A stretch of DNA of 32,689 bases from Methanobacterium sp. (lineage in GTDB: Archaea > Methanobacteriota > Methanobacteria > Methanobacteriales > Methanobacteriaceae): contig JAHRFX010000050.1 in the NCBI GenBank assembly GCA_019084405.1, positions 1 through 32,689 of the forward strand, written 5' to 3'. Made by a program: the position numbers and the translations under genes. Below the pieces are notes generated by a model. It saw only the letters and a list, made by a program, of their open reading frames with translations, was not told the DNA's origin and ran no database searches. Positions 24,589 through 32,522 of this stretch are shown piece after piece. The first letter of the stretch is position 1; each line of letters opens with the position of its first letter.

Positions 24589-24911
24589 ATGAACAAAAAA
24601 TATATTATACTGGGTGTGGTAGGTGTATTATGCTGGGATTTATAGTTATTGCAATTTCCAGCAATTCAAACTCATCCAGCTCTGAAAAACCGGTAATAGT
24701 TGGCGCTATTGATGAATGTCCAGTATGTGAGAGTACAGGTGTTTATTATTCTGATCTTGAGGCCGGCTCTACTTATGATTGTAGTGTTTGCGGCGCTAAA
24801 TGGACTTCGAACCGGGAATTCAAACTTAAATTTTATTTCACTGGTGAAGACATGGCAGCCGGGGATATTACCGACGATAATATGGTAACAGTAGATTGGA
24901 TAGAAAAATAA
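24589..24911 (+). pseudogene. Membrane-anchored zinc-ribbon protein, frameshifted near its start
   Basis: An excellent GGAGGTGAT site precedes ATG 24589 (MNKKYIILGVVGVL), but this frame stops at 24643. The adjacent frame continues the same hydrophobic helix from 24630 (MLGFIVIAISSNSNSSSSEK). It then gives a zinc ribbon (ECPVCESTGVYY, CSVCGAKW) and an acidic end (DDNMVTVDWIEK). Joined, the two make an ordinary anchor-plus-ribbon protein of ~107 residues. Either one base was lost or gained around 24625-24640, or translation starts at ATG 24630 without a ribosome-binding site. Programmed frameshifting is possible but has no typical slippery site here. Confidence 0.6.
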
Positions 24912-25603
24912 AAACTAATAAAGTAAGAACATTATTTTTTTATATTTTCAACTTAACTTCGGTATATTACAGTTAAACGAAGTTAAAGAGGCAATATAAA
25001 TCAGAGAAATTACCTAATTTAGACCAAGCAGTATATACCATCCAACAAAAATAGGGCTACTATTCAAATAACTGGAAAAAATACATCTAAATTTAATGAA
25101 AATCTTATTTTTTTTTTAAACTTTGCTTAATATTATTATTCCAGATAGCATAAGTATTAAAATTTAATTCACGATCCAAAATATTTAGAAAATATTATTA
25201 TAACGACCATGGAGTAAAAGATACTATCCTATAACGAACTTCAATCTAAAATTTATATTTTAATCTTAGGAGATTATAGAAAACAACTTTTTAAGCGGTA
25301 ATGAATATTCTTTCCCACCATTTTTTTTTTAAAATTGGGGTTTCATCTTTTTAAATTCATTTTTTTCTAAAAAGGTTTTATTTTTTTTAGAAGAAAATTA
25401 CAAAATTCACTAAATCACCCTTTTTCAAGGATTGGGTATAGATGGCCTGACTGATTTAGGGCGATTTTTCCAAATTAGGAAAACCTATTAGAATTGACCC
25501 ATCATTATACTTTTGAAAAAGAAAATTTACAATTAATTAAAAAATTTATTATTCATTTTGAAAAACAAATATTTACCACAGCACTTAATTAAAAAAAAAT
25601 TCA
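24912..25603. other. Long AT-rich intergenic region with one stem-loop
   Basis: Nearly 700 bases with no supported gene; long A and T runs (around 25101-25120 and 25315-25400). It contains a nine-base inverted repeat at 24953-24986. No tRNA or CRISPR-like unit. It may be decayed coding DNA. Confidence 0.5.
24953..24986. repeat. Inverted repeat TTAACTTCG-N16-CGAAGTTAA
   Basis: Perfect nine-base arms at 24953-24961 and 24978-24986, 42 bases after the preceding stop. It is not followed by a T run, so not an obvious terminator. The left arm with three more bases (TTAACTTCGGTA) recurs as a direct repeat at 5382-5393 just upstream of the integrase. Confidence 0.45.
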
Positions 25604-26455
25604 TTATTCATATAATACTGCGGTTCCAGTAGCAGTTACAATTAACGCACTACCCTGCAACCCTCCCATGGAAACATAATCCATCTTAAATTCTATCACC
25701 GCATTGGCTCCCTGGGATTTAGCATCATCCATCATTCGGGACAGGGCTAATTTTCTTGCTTCTCCTAGATTCATATCCTCCAAAGGTGTGGGCTCAATAA
25801 TCCGGGTAAGCATATCCAGCTTACCTTCAGATTCATTTTCCTGGGCTACCGCTTCCCCGGTAACTAAACCAATATATTTTTTTATTTTACCTCCCTTAAC
25901 TGCGGGAATAGTTGTTAAGGGTGTATCCAGATTATCCAGGAAAATCTCATCTACTGCTGGTTTAATGAGTTTTACTTTCACTTCCTCTTTTGGGGGAATT
26001 TTCAGGATTTTAGAAGGTAAAAATATTAGAAATCCTATAAACTTCCTGACTATGCCTAAACCAGTAACAAAAAGCAGATAATTTACGAATATGGGGAATG
26101 CTGCTTGAATAGTGAGTATTATGGCAATTACGGTAATCAAACTAAAGGTAACAGGTTCTTTAGGGAATATCCGCCCTGGAGCAAACCAACCATAACCATT
26201 TATGATAATGAAGGTTAAAAGAGCACTGATAGCTCCAGTACTTTTACCATACTTCCTGCGGGCTATTACTGTTTCAATAAATCCTGCCAGCAAAGGAGAT
26301 ACAATATACATTATATTAAAGCCAAAAATGACTAAATTCCAGGCTATACAAATAAGTGCCGAACCAAATCCTGCTATAACTCCCAAAGATATGGCAATCA
26401 GTGCCCAGCGTTTTTCTATAAAAAAATTTGCCCCGGAACTAATCATAGCTATCAT
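25604..26455 (-). CDS. Membrane protein with C-terminal UPF0145 (YbjQ-like) domain
   Basis: 283 residues from ATG 26455, eight bases after GGAG; the in-frame GTG at 26464 overlaps that site. Residues ~15-150 hold four hydrophobic segments (LIAISLGVIAGFGSALICIA, LLAGFIETVI, AISALLTFIIINGY, VIAIILTIQAAFPIFVNYLL). From ~190 a UPF0145 domain begins (IKKYIGLVTGEAV). It continues with the conserved ARKLALSRMMDDAKSQGANA, then VIEFKMDY, and ends in TATGTAVLYE. UPF0145 folds form small β/α oligomers of unknown role, sometimes called heavy-metal-binding. A second UPF0145 gene lies 25 bases upstream on the same strand, so the pair is probably one operon. Confidence 0.85.
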   Translation of the reverse strand: MIAMISSGANFFIEKRWALIAISLGVIAGFGSALICIAWNLVIFGFNIMYIVSPLLAGFIETVIARRKYGKSTGAISALLTFIIINGYGWFAPGRIFPKEPVTFSLITVIAIILTIQAAFPIFVNYLLFVTGLGIVRKFIGFLIFLPSKILKIPPKEEVKVKLIKPAVDEIFLDNLDTPLTTIPAVKGGKIKKYIGLVTGEAVAQENESEGKLDMLTRIIEPTPLEDMNLGEARKLALSRMMDDAKSQGANAVIEFKMDYVSMGGLQGSALIVTATGTAVLYE

Positions 26456-26479
26456 AATTTGCACTCCTAATAAAATTGA

Positions 26480-26806
26480 TTACTCCTGATAAGAAACTGC
26501 AGTTCCAAATACGGTGACCATGATGGTGTTCCCCATGGTCCCTCCTAGGTTATGATAAGCCACCCGGACTCCTATTATGGCATTGGCTCCTTTTTTTTCA
26601 GCTTTCTCCTGCATACTCTCCAGAGCCACTTCACGGGCATGGGTAAGTTCTTCTTCATATTTGGAAGTCCTTCCTCCCACCACATCCCTTACTCCTGAGA
26701 ACATATCCTTATAAAGATTCGCTCCCAGGAGTGAGTCTCCTGTTACCAAACCGAGGTATTCATTTATTTTTTTCCCTTCAATAGTCTGTGTAGTTAAAAT
26801 CAGCAT
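26480..26806 (-). CDS. UPF0145 (YbjQ-like) protein
   Basis: 108 residues, ATG 26806 with GGTGA upstream. It covers the whole family: IEGKKINEYLGLVTGDSLLG, a variable loop, AREVALESMQEKAEKKGANA, then IIGVRVAYHNLGGT and the closing strand MVTVFGTAVSYQE. It is close in length to E. coli YbjQ (107). It is the first gene of a pair with the membrane-anchored homologue downstream. The two proteins may hetero-oligomerise, bringing the soluble one to the membrane; that is inference. Confidence 0.9.
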   Translation of the reverse strand: MLILTTQTIEGKKINEYLGLVTGDSLLGANLYKDMFSGVRDVVGGRTSKYEEELTHAREVALESMQEKAEKKGANAIIGVRVAYHNLGGTMGNTIMVTVFGTAVSYQE

Positions 26807-26965
26807 TTAATTTCACCGTTTTTTTAGTATATATTCTCAATAGCATTAATACTCTCTATCTGGCATTATAACTGCACATTTAAATGAACAATTATTTATA
26901 TTATTTTTTATACAAATACAATTAGTTTATGTGAGTTTAATCCGGGAGAACCATAACTGATCAAC

Positions 26966-27163
26966 ATGGAAAATGAAAGTCAATACAAATGGGGTGTGGT
27001 CTTAGTTGCATGTATGGCAATTTTTATTAATGTCCTGGATTCTTCTGCCATGAATGTGGCTATAACCAATTTAGTGGTGGAATTAAATACTACGTTATCC
27101 ACTATTCAATCCATAATTGCATTATATGCCCTGGTAGGCACAGTAGATTTTTCTAGTGTTTGA
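26966..27163 (+). pseudogene. N-terminal stub of an MFS (DHA2-type) drug transporter
   Basis: Sixty-five residues from ATG 26966. The first ~56 match the start of DHA2 family major facilitator transporters: a first helix VLVACMAIFINVLDSSAMNV then AITNLVVELNTTLSTIQSII, ALYALV. Full members have about 450-500 residues and 14 helices. The sequence diverges at TVDFSSV and stops, and the next 200 bases do not continue the transporter in any frame I followed. It is a deletion remnant. Confidence 0.75.
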
Positions 27164-27380
27164 TTTTATGAGTCTTATTTTTTAGGATAATGATATTGAG
27201 GGTGAAAATAATATAAAATCGCTGGAAAACTCATAATAAAAAGTTCATCGTTTTTCAAAAAAGCATATAAATCATGAAAAAAGAAATAAAAATCAAGGAT
27301 TTATTCAAAAATTTACCATATCACTTGAAAAATCGATAGTGCCATTACTGATCTATAAATTTAAAACGGTTTATTTTTTT

Positions 27381-28505
27381 ATGAAAATAGGACAATACAG
27401 ATTCAATTTACAGGAACTTGCAGGGGCTACAGGAGATTATGGGACATTACTTCCTTTAGCAATAGGCTATATTGTAGTCTGCGGCCTAGATCCTTCAGGA
27501 TTTCTTGTTATGATGGGTATTGCAACTATTGCCACAGGAATATACTACAAAATTCCCATGCCTATTGAACCTATGAAAGCCCTGGCAGTCTTTGCAATAG
27601 CTTCAGGATGGCAGCCCTCATTAATATATGCTTCAGGAATTGGGATGGGAATAATATGGCTTATTATAGGAGTTACAGGTTTGATGTCATGGTTTTCCAG
27701 AATAACTCCAAAATCTGTAGTTCAGGGTATTCAGGCATCATTAGCTTTGTTACTTGCAATTGAAGCTCTTAGATTTATCCAGGAAGGTTGGATACTAACT
27801 ATTATAAGTATCATTATAATTTTATTTTTCAGGAGCAATAAATATGCCCCTGCAGCAATTATTTTACTGATAATGGGCATTATAATAATGTTTTTTCAGG
27901 GTGCGCTTCTTACTATTGGTGGTCCTCAATTAACTCTTCCTTATCTAGTTAGTTTTTCAATAAGTGAAATCTGGGAATCCATTGTAGCTGTTGGTTTTGC
28001 TCAAATACCATTAACTGCCACAAATGCGGTTATAGCCACTGCTTATCTTATAAAACAATATTTTCCAGAAACAACAATTCCAGAGAAAAAAATTGCCCTG
28101 AATATTGGCATTATGAATATAACACTGCCATTATTTGGAGGTATGCCCCTATGTCATGGTGCTGGAGGTCTTGCAGGCCAGTATTACTTCGGAGCACGAA
28201 CAGGTGGAACAAATATCATGGAAGGAATTATCTATATCATTTTAGGACTTTTCTTTTCCAGTTCTATAGTGATTCTCTTTAATGGATTCCCCGGAGCAAT
28301 AATTGGAGCCATGATGATCATGGTAAGTGTTGGATTGTTAAAATTTACCAGAGACCTAAAAGCTGAAATTTCTGTTATTCCCCTTTTTATCACAGTTATA
28401 GGTTCACTTATTGCAAATATGGCAGCAGGATTTATTGCAGGACTGCTCAGCCACTATATCATAAAAAGATTAATGGAAAAAAATAATTCCAAAAGCGATG
28501 ATTAA
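27381..28505 (+). CDS. MOT1-like molybdate/sulfate permease
   Basis: 374 residues; ATG 27381 (MKIGQYRFNLQELAGATGDY) is preferred to an ATG-less upstream extension because the family starts here. Ten to eleven hydrophobic segments fill the protein. Family signatures are ELAGATGDYGTLLPLAIGY at the N-terminus, FAQIPLTATNAVIATAY in the middle and GGMPLCHGAGGLAGQYYFGA. These are the conserved motifs of MOT1/SulP-related molybdate transporters. It should import molybdate or sulfate across the cell membrane. Molybdate would supply formylmethanofuran and formate dehydrogenases in a methanogen. It is intact and stands next to a decayed molybdate-type ABC ATPase gene, which it may have made dispensable. 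Confidence 0.88.
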   Translation: MKIGQYRFNLQELAGATGDYGTLLPLAIGYIVVCGLDPSGFLVMMGIATIATGIYYKIPMPIEPMKALAVFAIASGWQPSLIYASGIGMGIIWLIIGVTGLMSWFSRITPKSVVQGIQASLALLLAIEALRFIQEGWILTIISIIIILFFRSNKYAPAAIILLIMGIIIMFFQGALLTIGGPQLTLPYLVSFSISEIWESIVAVGFAQIPLTATNAVIATAYLIKQYFPETTIPEKKIALNIGIMNITLPLFGGMPLCHGAGGLAGQYYFGARTGGTNIMEGIIYIILGLFFSSSIVILFNGFPGAIIGAMMIMVSVGLLKFTRDLKAEISVIPLFITVIGSLIANMAAGFIAGLLSHYIIKRLMEKNNSKSDD

Positions 28506-28542
28506 AATGAATAATTATTCTAAAAGCACTGATCATTTATAG

Positions 28543-29428
28543 TTAAAATACATGAACTGCAGATGCTTTGAAATATAGCCAAATGGAAGTTCCTATAGAA
28601 ATATTAAGTTCATTAAGAGATTCTCGGGTTATAAAAACTGTGAATAATTCCCCAGTATCTACCGATAGTTTTATGAGCGATCCTGTGTCAGTTATTTCCG
28701 TGACTTTACCGTTGATTGTGTTTCTTGCACTGGTATGCATCTTTTCTTTAGATACTATAATCTCATCAGGCCGTATAGTAAAATTAACTCTACCTTTTTT
28801 TCTGTTAAAGTAAATATAGCTAATGAATCTGTTTTAATTTTTACTAAACTATTTGGACCATCTTCAATTTCACCAGTCATTAAATTTTTAATTCCAACAA
28901 AATCCGCCACAAATTTATTCCTCGGCTTTCTAAAGATTTCTTCAGGAGTTCCACTTTGGCAAAGTTTACCATTACTCAATATAACAATTCTATCTGCGAG
29001 TTTTTGAGCCTGAGAAAGGTTATGTGTGGTCATAATGATAGTTGTTTCAGATTCACGGTTGATTTTTATAATTAATTCTTCCATTTTGTTAGTGGATAGG
29101 GTCAAGGTTTGCAGTTGGCTCATCCAGTAACAGTAACTTAGGATCTGTAATCATCGCCCGTGCAAGCGCAAGCCTCTGAGTTTCTCCCCCAGATAACTTA
29201 AGCGCATTTCTATTATCATACCCCTGAAGGCCAATGAGTTCAAGAGCATCTTTGATCTTTTCATCCATATTTTCTTTTTTTCCCCTTATTTTCAAACCAT
29301 AAACAATATTATCATAAACGCTGGCCTTAAAAGCAAGCGGCTTTGAAAAACCATACCTATTTGTCTTCTTATTTCTAAACGCCTTTTGCTGGATTCATTA
29401 GCATTAATTCCATCGAAATATATTGCTA
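28543..29428 (-). pseudogene. Molybdate/tungstate-type ABC transporter ATPase, broken
   Basis: Minus-strand pieces in three frames form one ATPase. The order is IYFDGINANESSKRR, IRRQIGMVFQ, a frame break, KPLAFKASVYDNIVYGLK, the signature LSGGETQRLALARAM, Walker B LLLLDEPTANLDP, a frame break, and TTIIMTTHNLSQAQKLADRI with the switch histidine. After another break near 28800 a TOBE domain follows (SARNTINGKVTEITDTGSLI). The C-terminal TOBE domain is typical of ModC/TupC/WtpC ATPases. The N-terminal ~35 residues with Walker A are missing: the sequence ends abruptly at about 29428 against an unrelated membrane-protein fragment. At least three frameshifts plus the truncation make it nonfunctional. 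Confidence 0.85.
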
Positions 29429-29429
29429 A

Positions 29430-29604
29430 AGGAGCTGGTGGAGCTGGGGTCATATTGGGTATATTATACATAATACTGGCATCATATGCCTGGGATCCAT
29501 ATTATCTGGCTTTATTAATCGGTATCTGGTTAATAATTGATGGTATAGCTTTATTCTTTATAAGCCCATCAGATATGGTTAAAACCCCGGTTCCACCAGA
29601 ATAA
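29430..29604 (+). pseudogene. C-terminal fragment of a small membrane protein
   Basis: From about 29430 the plus strand reads AGGAGVILGILYIILASYAW, then two helices (YYLALLIGIWLIIDGIALFF) and SPSDMVKTPVPPE, ending at 29604. The open frame seems to start upstream at 29386 only because it runs antisense through the ABC ATPase relic. It resembles the end of a DUF308-like helical-pair protein. It is truncated at the junction, with no start of its own. Confidence 0.5.
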
Positions 29605-29741
29605 ATTTAATCCAAACAAACCCCCTTCTACGTAGATTAAAATATTTAATTAGACCGGGATAATGGATAAGGACCATTATAGGAGAATAAACTTCCTCAT
29701 AATATTCTATTAAAATAAGATATTTATAAGGAGTGAATTAT

Positions 29742-30129
29742 ATGCAACAAAAACAGGTTTCTTTAATTTTTATATTACTGGGAATAATTGTAATGGCTTT
29801 TCCAGTTATAGGAGTTATCCCCTTTAGTTTGATAACCGGATTGATAGTCTCACTTCTGGGTGTAGTTTTTCTACTAGGTGGAATAGTGGCCCTGCGGGAA
29901 ATGGTTGGTTTTAGTTCTGATTCTGGGTATTGGATTCATCGTCAATCCCTCACTTTTTAGCTTTGTAGCTTCGCTATTTGTAATTTTAGCCGGATTGATT
30001 TTTATAGGATCTTATATGGACAATCCCTTAGTATTAGCGGCCATCATTGGTGCTTTCTTGATAATAGGAGGTATAATGGAAATATTTGATCTATTCGGCT
30101 CAAATAATGAAATTAATAAGATAAAATAA
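29742..30129 (+). pseudogene. DUF308-like (HdeD-type) membrane protein, frameshifted
   Basis: ATG 29742 with AAGGAGTGA upstream starts MQQKQVSLIFILLGIIVMAF. Hydrophobic helix pairs follow up to LLGGIVALREMV near 29905. There the frame changes, and the protein continues as LVLILGIGFIVNPSLFSFVA, a characteristic G-x-P pattern of DUF308, to IIGGIMEIFDLF. Joined it makes about 128 residues with five or six helices. A single indel between about 29895 and 29930 explains both halves. It lies behind the fragment at 29430-29604, perhaps a former paralogue pair. Confidence 0.7.
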
Positions 30130-30449
30130 TAATAAGGAATTGGAATCTTTTTATATTAAAACTTTCTAACTTCTTTTTATAAGGTATTTTATTTACAATT
30201 TTAAATTCTATTTTTTTATTAGTTCTATACATGACGTTTTAGAAAAGAAGAAGCATTTATTGAAAGAGAAGAGATTTCCAGAGATATTATTTATGAAATG
30301 ATAGAAATCCTAAATAGATTTGCCAAGGGCAATGTTAAATCAGAATCAACTAAAAAAGAATCACTTCTTTCTAAAAATAGGAGCAATAATTAATTTTATA
30401 TACTCCTGAAAGATATTATTGTAAATAAATGTTTGATTAAGGTTTTATT
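30130..30449. other. Intergenic with a gene remnant (30235-30393)
   Basis: An open stretch without start codon at 30235-30393 reads RFRKEEAFIEREEISRDIIY, then EMIEILNRFAKGN and a polar end. This is a helical, charged C-terminal fragment of an unidentified protein. The remainder holds the promoter region of the second recombinase and nothing else visible. Confidence 0.4.
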
Positions 30450-31586
30450 ATGGATAAAGAATATGCAGATATCAATAACGACCCCTATTTTAAAAATTTC
30501 ATCAACGGAAGAAATGTCTCTTCATCAACTGAAATAGTATATTATGGAAGATTAAGAGCATTTTGTGAGTTTTTAGGCATAACTCCTGCAGAATTAATTA
30601 AAGAAGCCCAAAGGGAAAAGGGCAAGAAGGTAGATGAATATCTTCAGGATTACATAGAAAACTTAAAAAAAAGTGGAAAATCATCCAATACCATTATTAA
30701 TCGGTTAGATACAGTCAAAGCATTTTATAAAGAGCATGATATTGATACTGATAGTATAAATCGTATAATTCATCCTGGAACAGATAAGGTAGTTGTTAAT
30801 GAAATTATATCTCCCGATCAGATTAAGGAAGCATTACAATTAAGCAGTTTAAGAGATAAGGCCATTATTTTACTGCATATGTCTTCAGGCATGGAAGCTA
30901 CTGAACTAAGAAATTTAACTTATGGGGATTTCATTAATTCAATTAGAGAATATCTTGATTTGAAACGTGGAGATGAATTTAAAGTTGATTATATAGCCAA
31001 TAAACTTTGTAAAATGGATGAAATCATAGGAACCTGGGAAATAAAAAAATATAGAACTGGAAGAAATTATGTTACTTTCAATACTCCCGAATCAACCAGA
31101 GCCATTTTAAGTTATCTAATTGACAGAAAAAGGAAAAATAAACCTATTAAATCATTAAATAATCCACTTTTTGTTAATTCAAGAAATAATGCCCTTAATG
31201 TTTCTGTTCATGGTTCTATTTTTAAACGTGTAAATGATAGGGCTAATTTTGGATATCTTACTGAAAAAAGAAGATTTTTTTCTTCAACTATGCTCCGCAA
31301 GTATTTTAAAACTAAATTATATGAATCCGGAGCAGATGAAATTTTGATAAAGACTATTTTAGGCCAGAAGTTGGATGATAATAATAGCTATCCTTCTAAT
31401 TCTGAAATTAAACTCCTTAAAAATAAATATAGGAGTGCGTTGGCTAATTTATCTCTGGATGAACCTAAAATAGAGCATATAACTCCCGAAGGATATAAGA
31501 ATCTTCTTAAAAAGCTTGATGAAAAAGATAAAAAACTAAAAACAATTAAGAAGCATCTGGAATACATTAAAGAAATCATTGAATGA
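30450..31586 (+). CDS. Tyrosine recombinase family protein, altered catalytic residues
   Basis: 378 residues, ATG 30450. A SAM-like N-terminal domain (~12-100) and a catalytic-type domain are present. R154 (MEATELRNL) and R283 (TMLRKYF) are kept. The first histidine of HxxR is T280, the glycine-histidine motif is GQ (Q306), and the likely tyrosine Y314 comes eight residues later, not nine. The C-terminus carries LSLDEPK and a charged coiled coil, as in the integrase at 5437, so they are distant paralogues. Loss of both histidines suggests weakened or lost strand exchange, or a role as a regulator or directionality partner. Some archaeal recombinases do tolerate changes at these positions. No attachment site is visible. 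Confidence 0.85.
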   Translation: MDKEYADINNDPYFKNFINGRNVSSSTEIVYYGRLRAFCEFLGITPAELIKEAQREKGKKVDEYLQDYIENLKKSGKSSNTIINRLDTVKAFYKEHDIDTDSINRIIHPGTDKVVVNEIISPDQIKEALQLSSLRDKAIILLHMSSGMEATELRNLTYGDFINSIREYLDLKRGDEFKVDYIANKLCKMDEIIGTWEIKKYRTGRNYVTFNTPESTRAILSYLIDRKRKNKPIKSLNNPLFVNSRNNALNVSVHGSIFKRVNDRANFGYLTEKRRFFSSTMLRKYFKTKLYESGADEILIKTILGQKLDDNNSYPSNSEIKLLKNKYRSALANLSLDEPKIEHITPEGYKNLLKKLDEKDKKLKTIKKHLEYIKEIIE

Positions 31587-31792
31587 TAATAATTAATTTA
31601 ACGATGCTTTCACTTATTAAATTTCTAAATAGTCCCTCCCTTCTATTTTAATTTAATGCCTTCTTTACTATCATCCTGCAATTAAAAATATTTCTATTTT
31701 ATAAATTTTTACTTTTCACCTGCTCTCCCATAAATTAGACCCACACCTATATCATAATATCTCACTAGACACCTGCAAAGGAATTGATAAAA

Positions 31793-32137
31793 ATGAGAAC
31801 CGAAGAAGCCAAAGTTACCATGGGTGTAGAGGAAGTTAAACTGATTGATAAAAAATTGAGAACCCGGATAATTAAGATAGAAAAGCCTTTGATTATCATG
31901 GAGAAGAAAACCATTTTTTCTAATGGACATAAGGTGAATGGGGATGACTTTGAAAAACTGGGAAAAATAATTAAAGATTTCCAGGAGGATAAAAAAACTC
32001 TTATTCAGCAGTTAACCATTATGGGAGATATTTTAGAGGATAAAAAGAATTATATTCACCATCTGGAAACAGAAAAGGAGATATTGAAAGAACCAACCTC
32101 TGATGGGAGATTAGAGAGGATAAAAAATATACTGTAG
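31793..32137 (+). CDS. Coiled-coil hypothetical protein
   Basis: 114 residues from ATG 31793, about ten bases after AAAGGA; a TTG at 31784 is too close to that site. The N-terminal half is basic and β-rich (VTMGVEEVKLIDKKLRTRII, then KIEKPLIIMEKKTIFSNG). The second half is a long helix with heptads (FEKLGKIIKDFQEDKKTLIQ, then ILEDKKNYIHHLETEKEILK). No family recognised. Twenty bases separate it from the next small ORF. Both follow the second recombinase and may belong to its element. Confidence 0.6.
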   Translation: MRTEEAKVTMGVEEVKLIDKKLRTRIIKIEKPLIIMEKKTIFSNGHKVNGDDFEKLGKIIKDFQEDKKTLIQQLTIMGDILEDKKNYIHHLETEKEILKEPTSDGRLERIKNIL

Positions 32138-32157
32138 CACCCGGGTTAGTGGTTAAT

Positions 32158-32268
32158 ATGGACAGGCTGGATGATTTTAAAAAATGGCTAAAAAAATCAG
32201 ATCCTGTTGATCTAGATTATATATTATCCTTGATTGAAGCCTATGAATCAGAAAAAGATGATAATTGA
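32158..32268 (+). CDS. 36-residue acidic ORF
   Basis: ATG 32158 with AGTGGT upstream; starts MDRLDDFKKWLKKSDPVDLD and continues to LSLIEAYESEKDDN. It is helical and acidic, like small regulators or antitoxin-like peptides of mobile elements. Real coding status is uncertain at this length. Confidence 0.4.
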   Translation: MDRLDDFKKWLKKSDPVDLDYILSLIEAYESEKDDN

Positions 32269-32486
32269 AAATTATATTATTAAAATTCTTTCATTTGATT
32301 ATAGATAATCTAAAAGGGGTAATCAGTATCTATTGGCACTTAACTAATAGATGAAACTTCAATTTATATTATTTTTAAGTTTTTATAATTGGTAAAATTT
32401 TGTTTACTAATTTTAGTTTTTTTGGGATATCAAATAAATGAACAAAAAAAAAAATATTTTGAGGGGCTAAAAAATAAAAAAATTAT

Positions 32487-32509
32487 TTTTCCCTGAAATT
32501 CAGGGAAAA
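32487..32509. repeat. Perfect palindrome with one-base centre
   Basis: TTTTCCCTGAA (32487-32497), one A, then TTCAGGGAAAA (32499-32509). It lies just before the TnpA remnant. It may be a hairpin of the transposon or an unrelated terminator (T run on the minus strand). Confidence 0.6.
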
Positions 32510-32522
32510 TAACTTAAATTCA

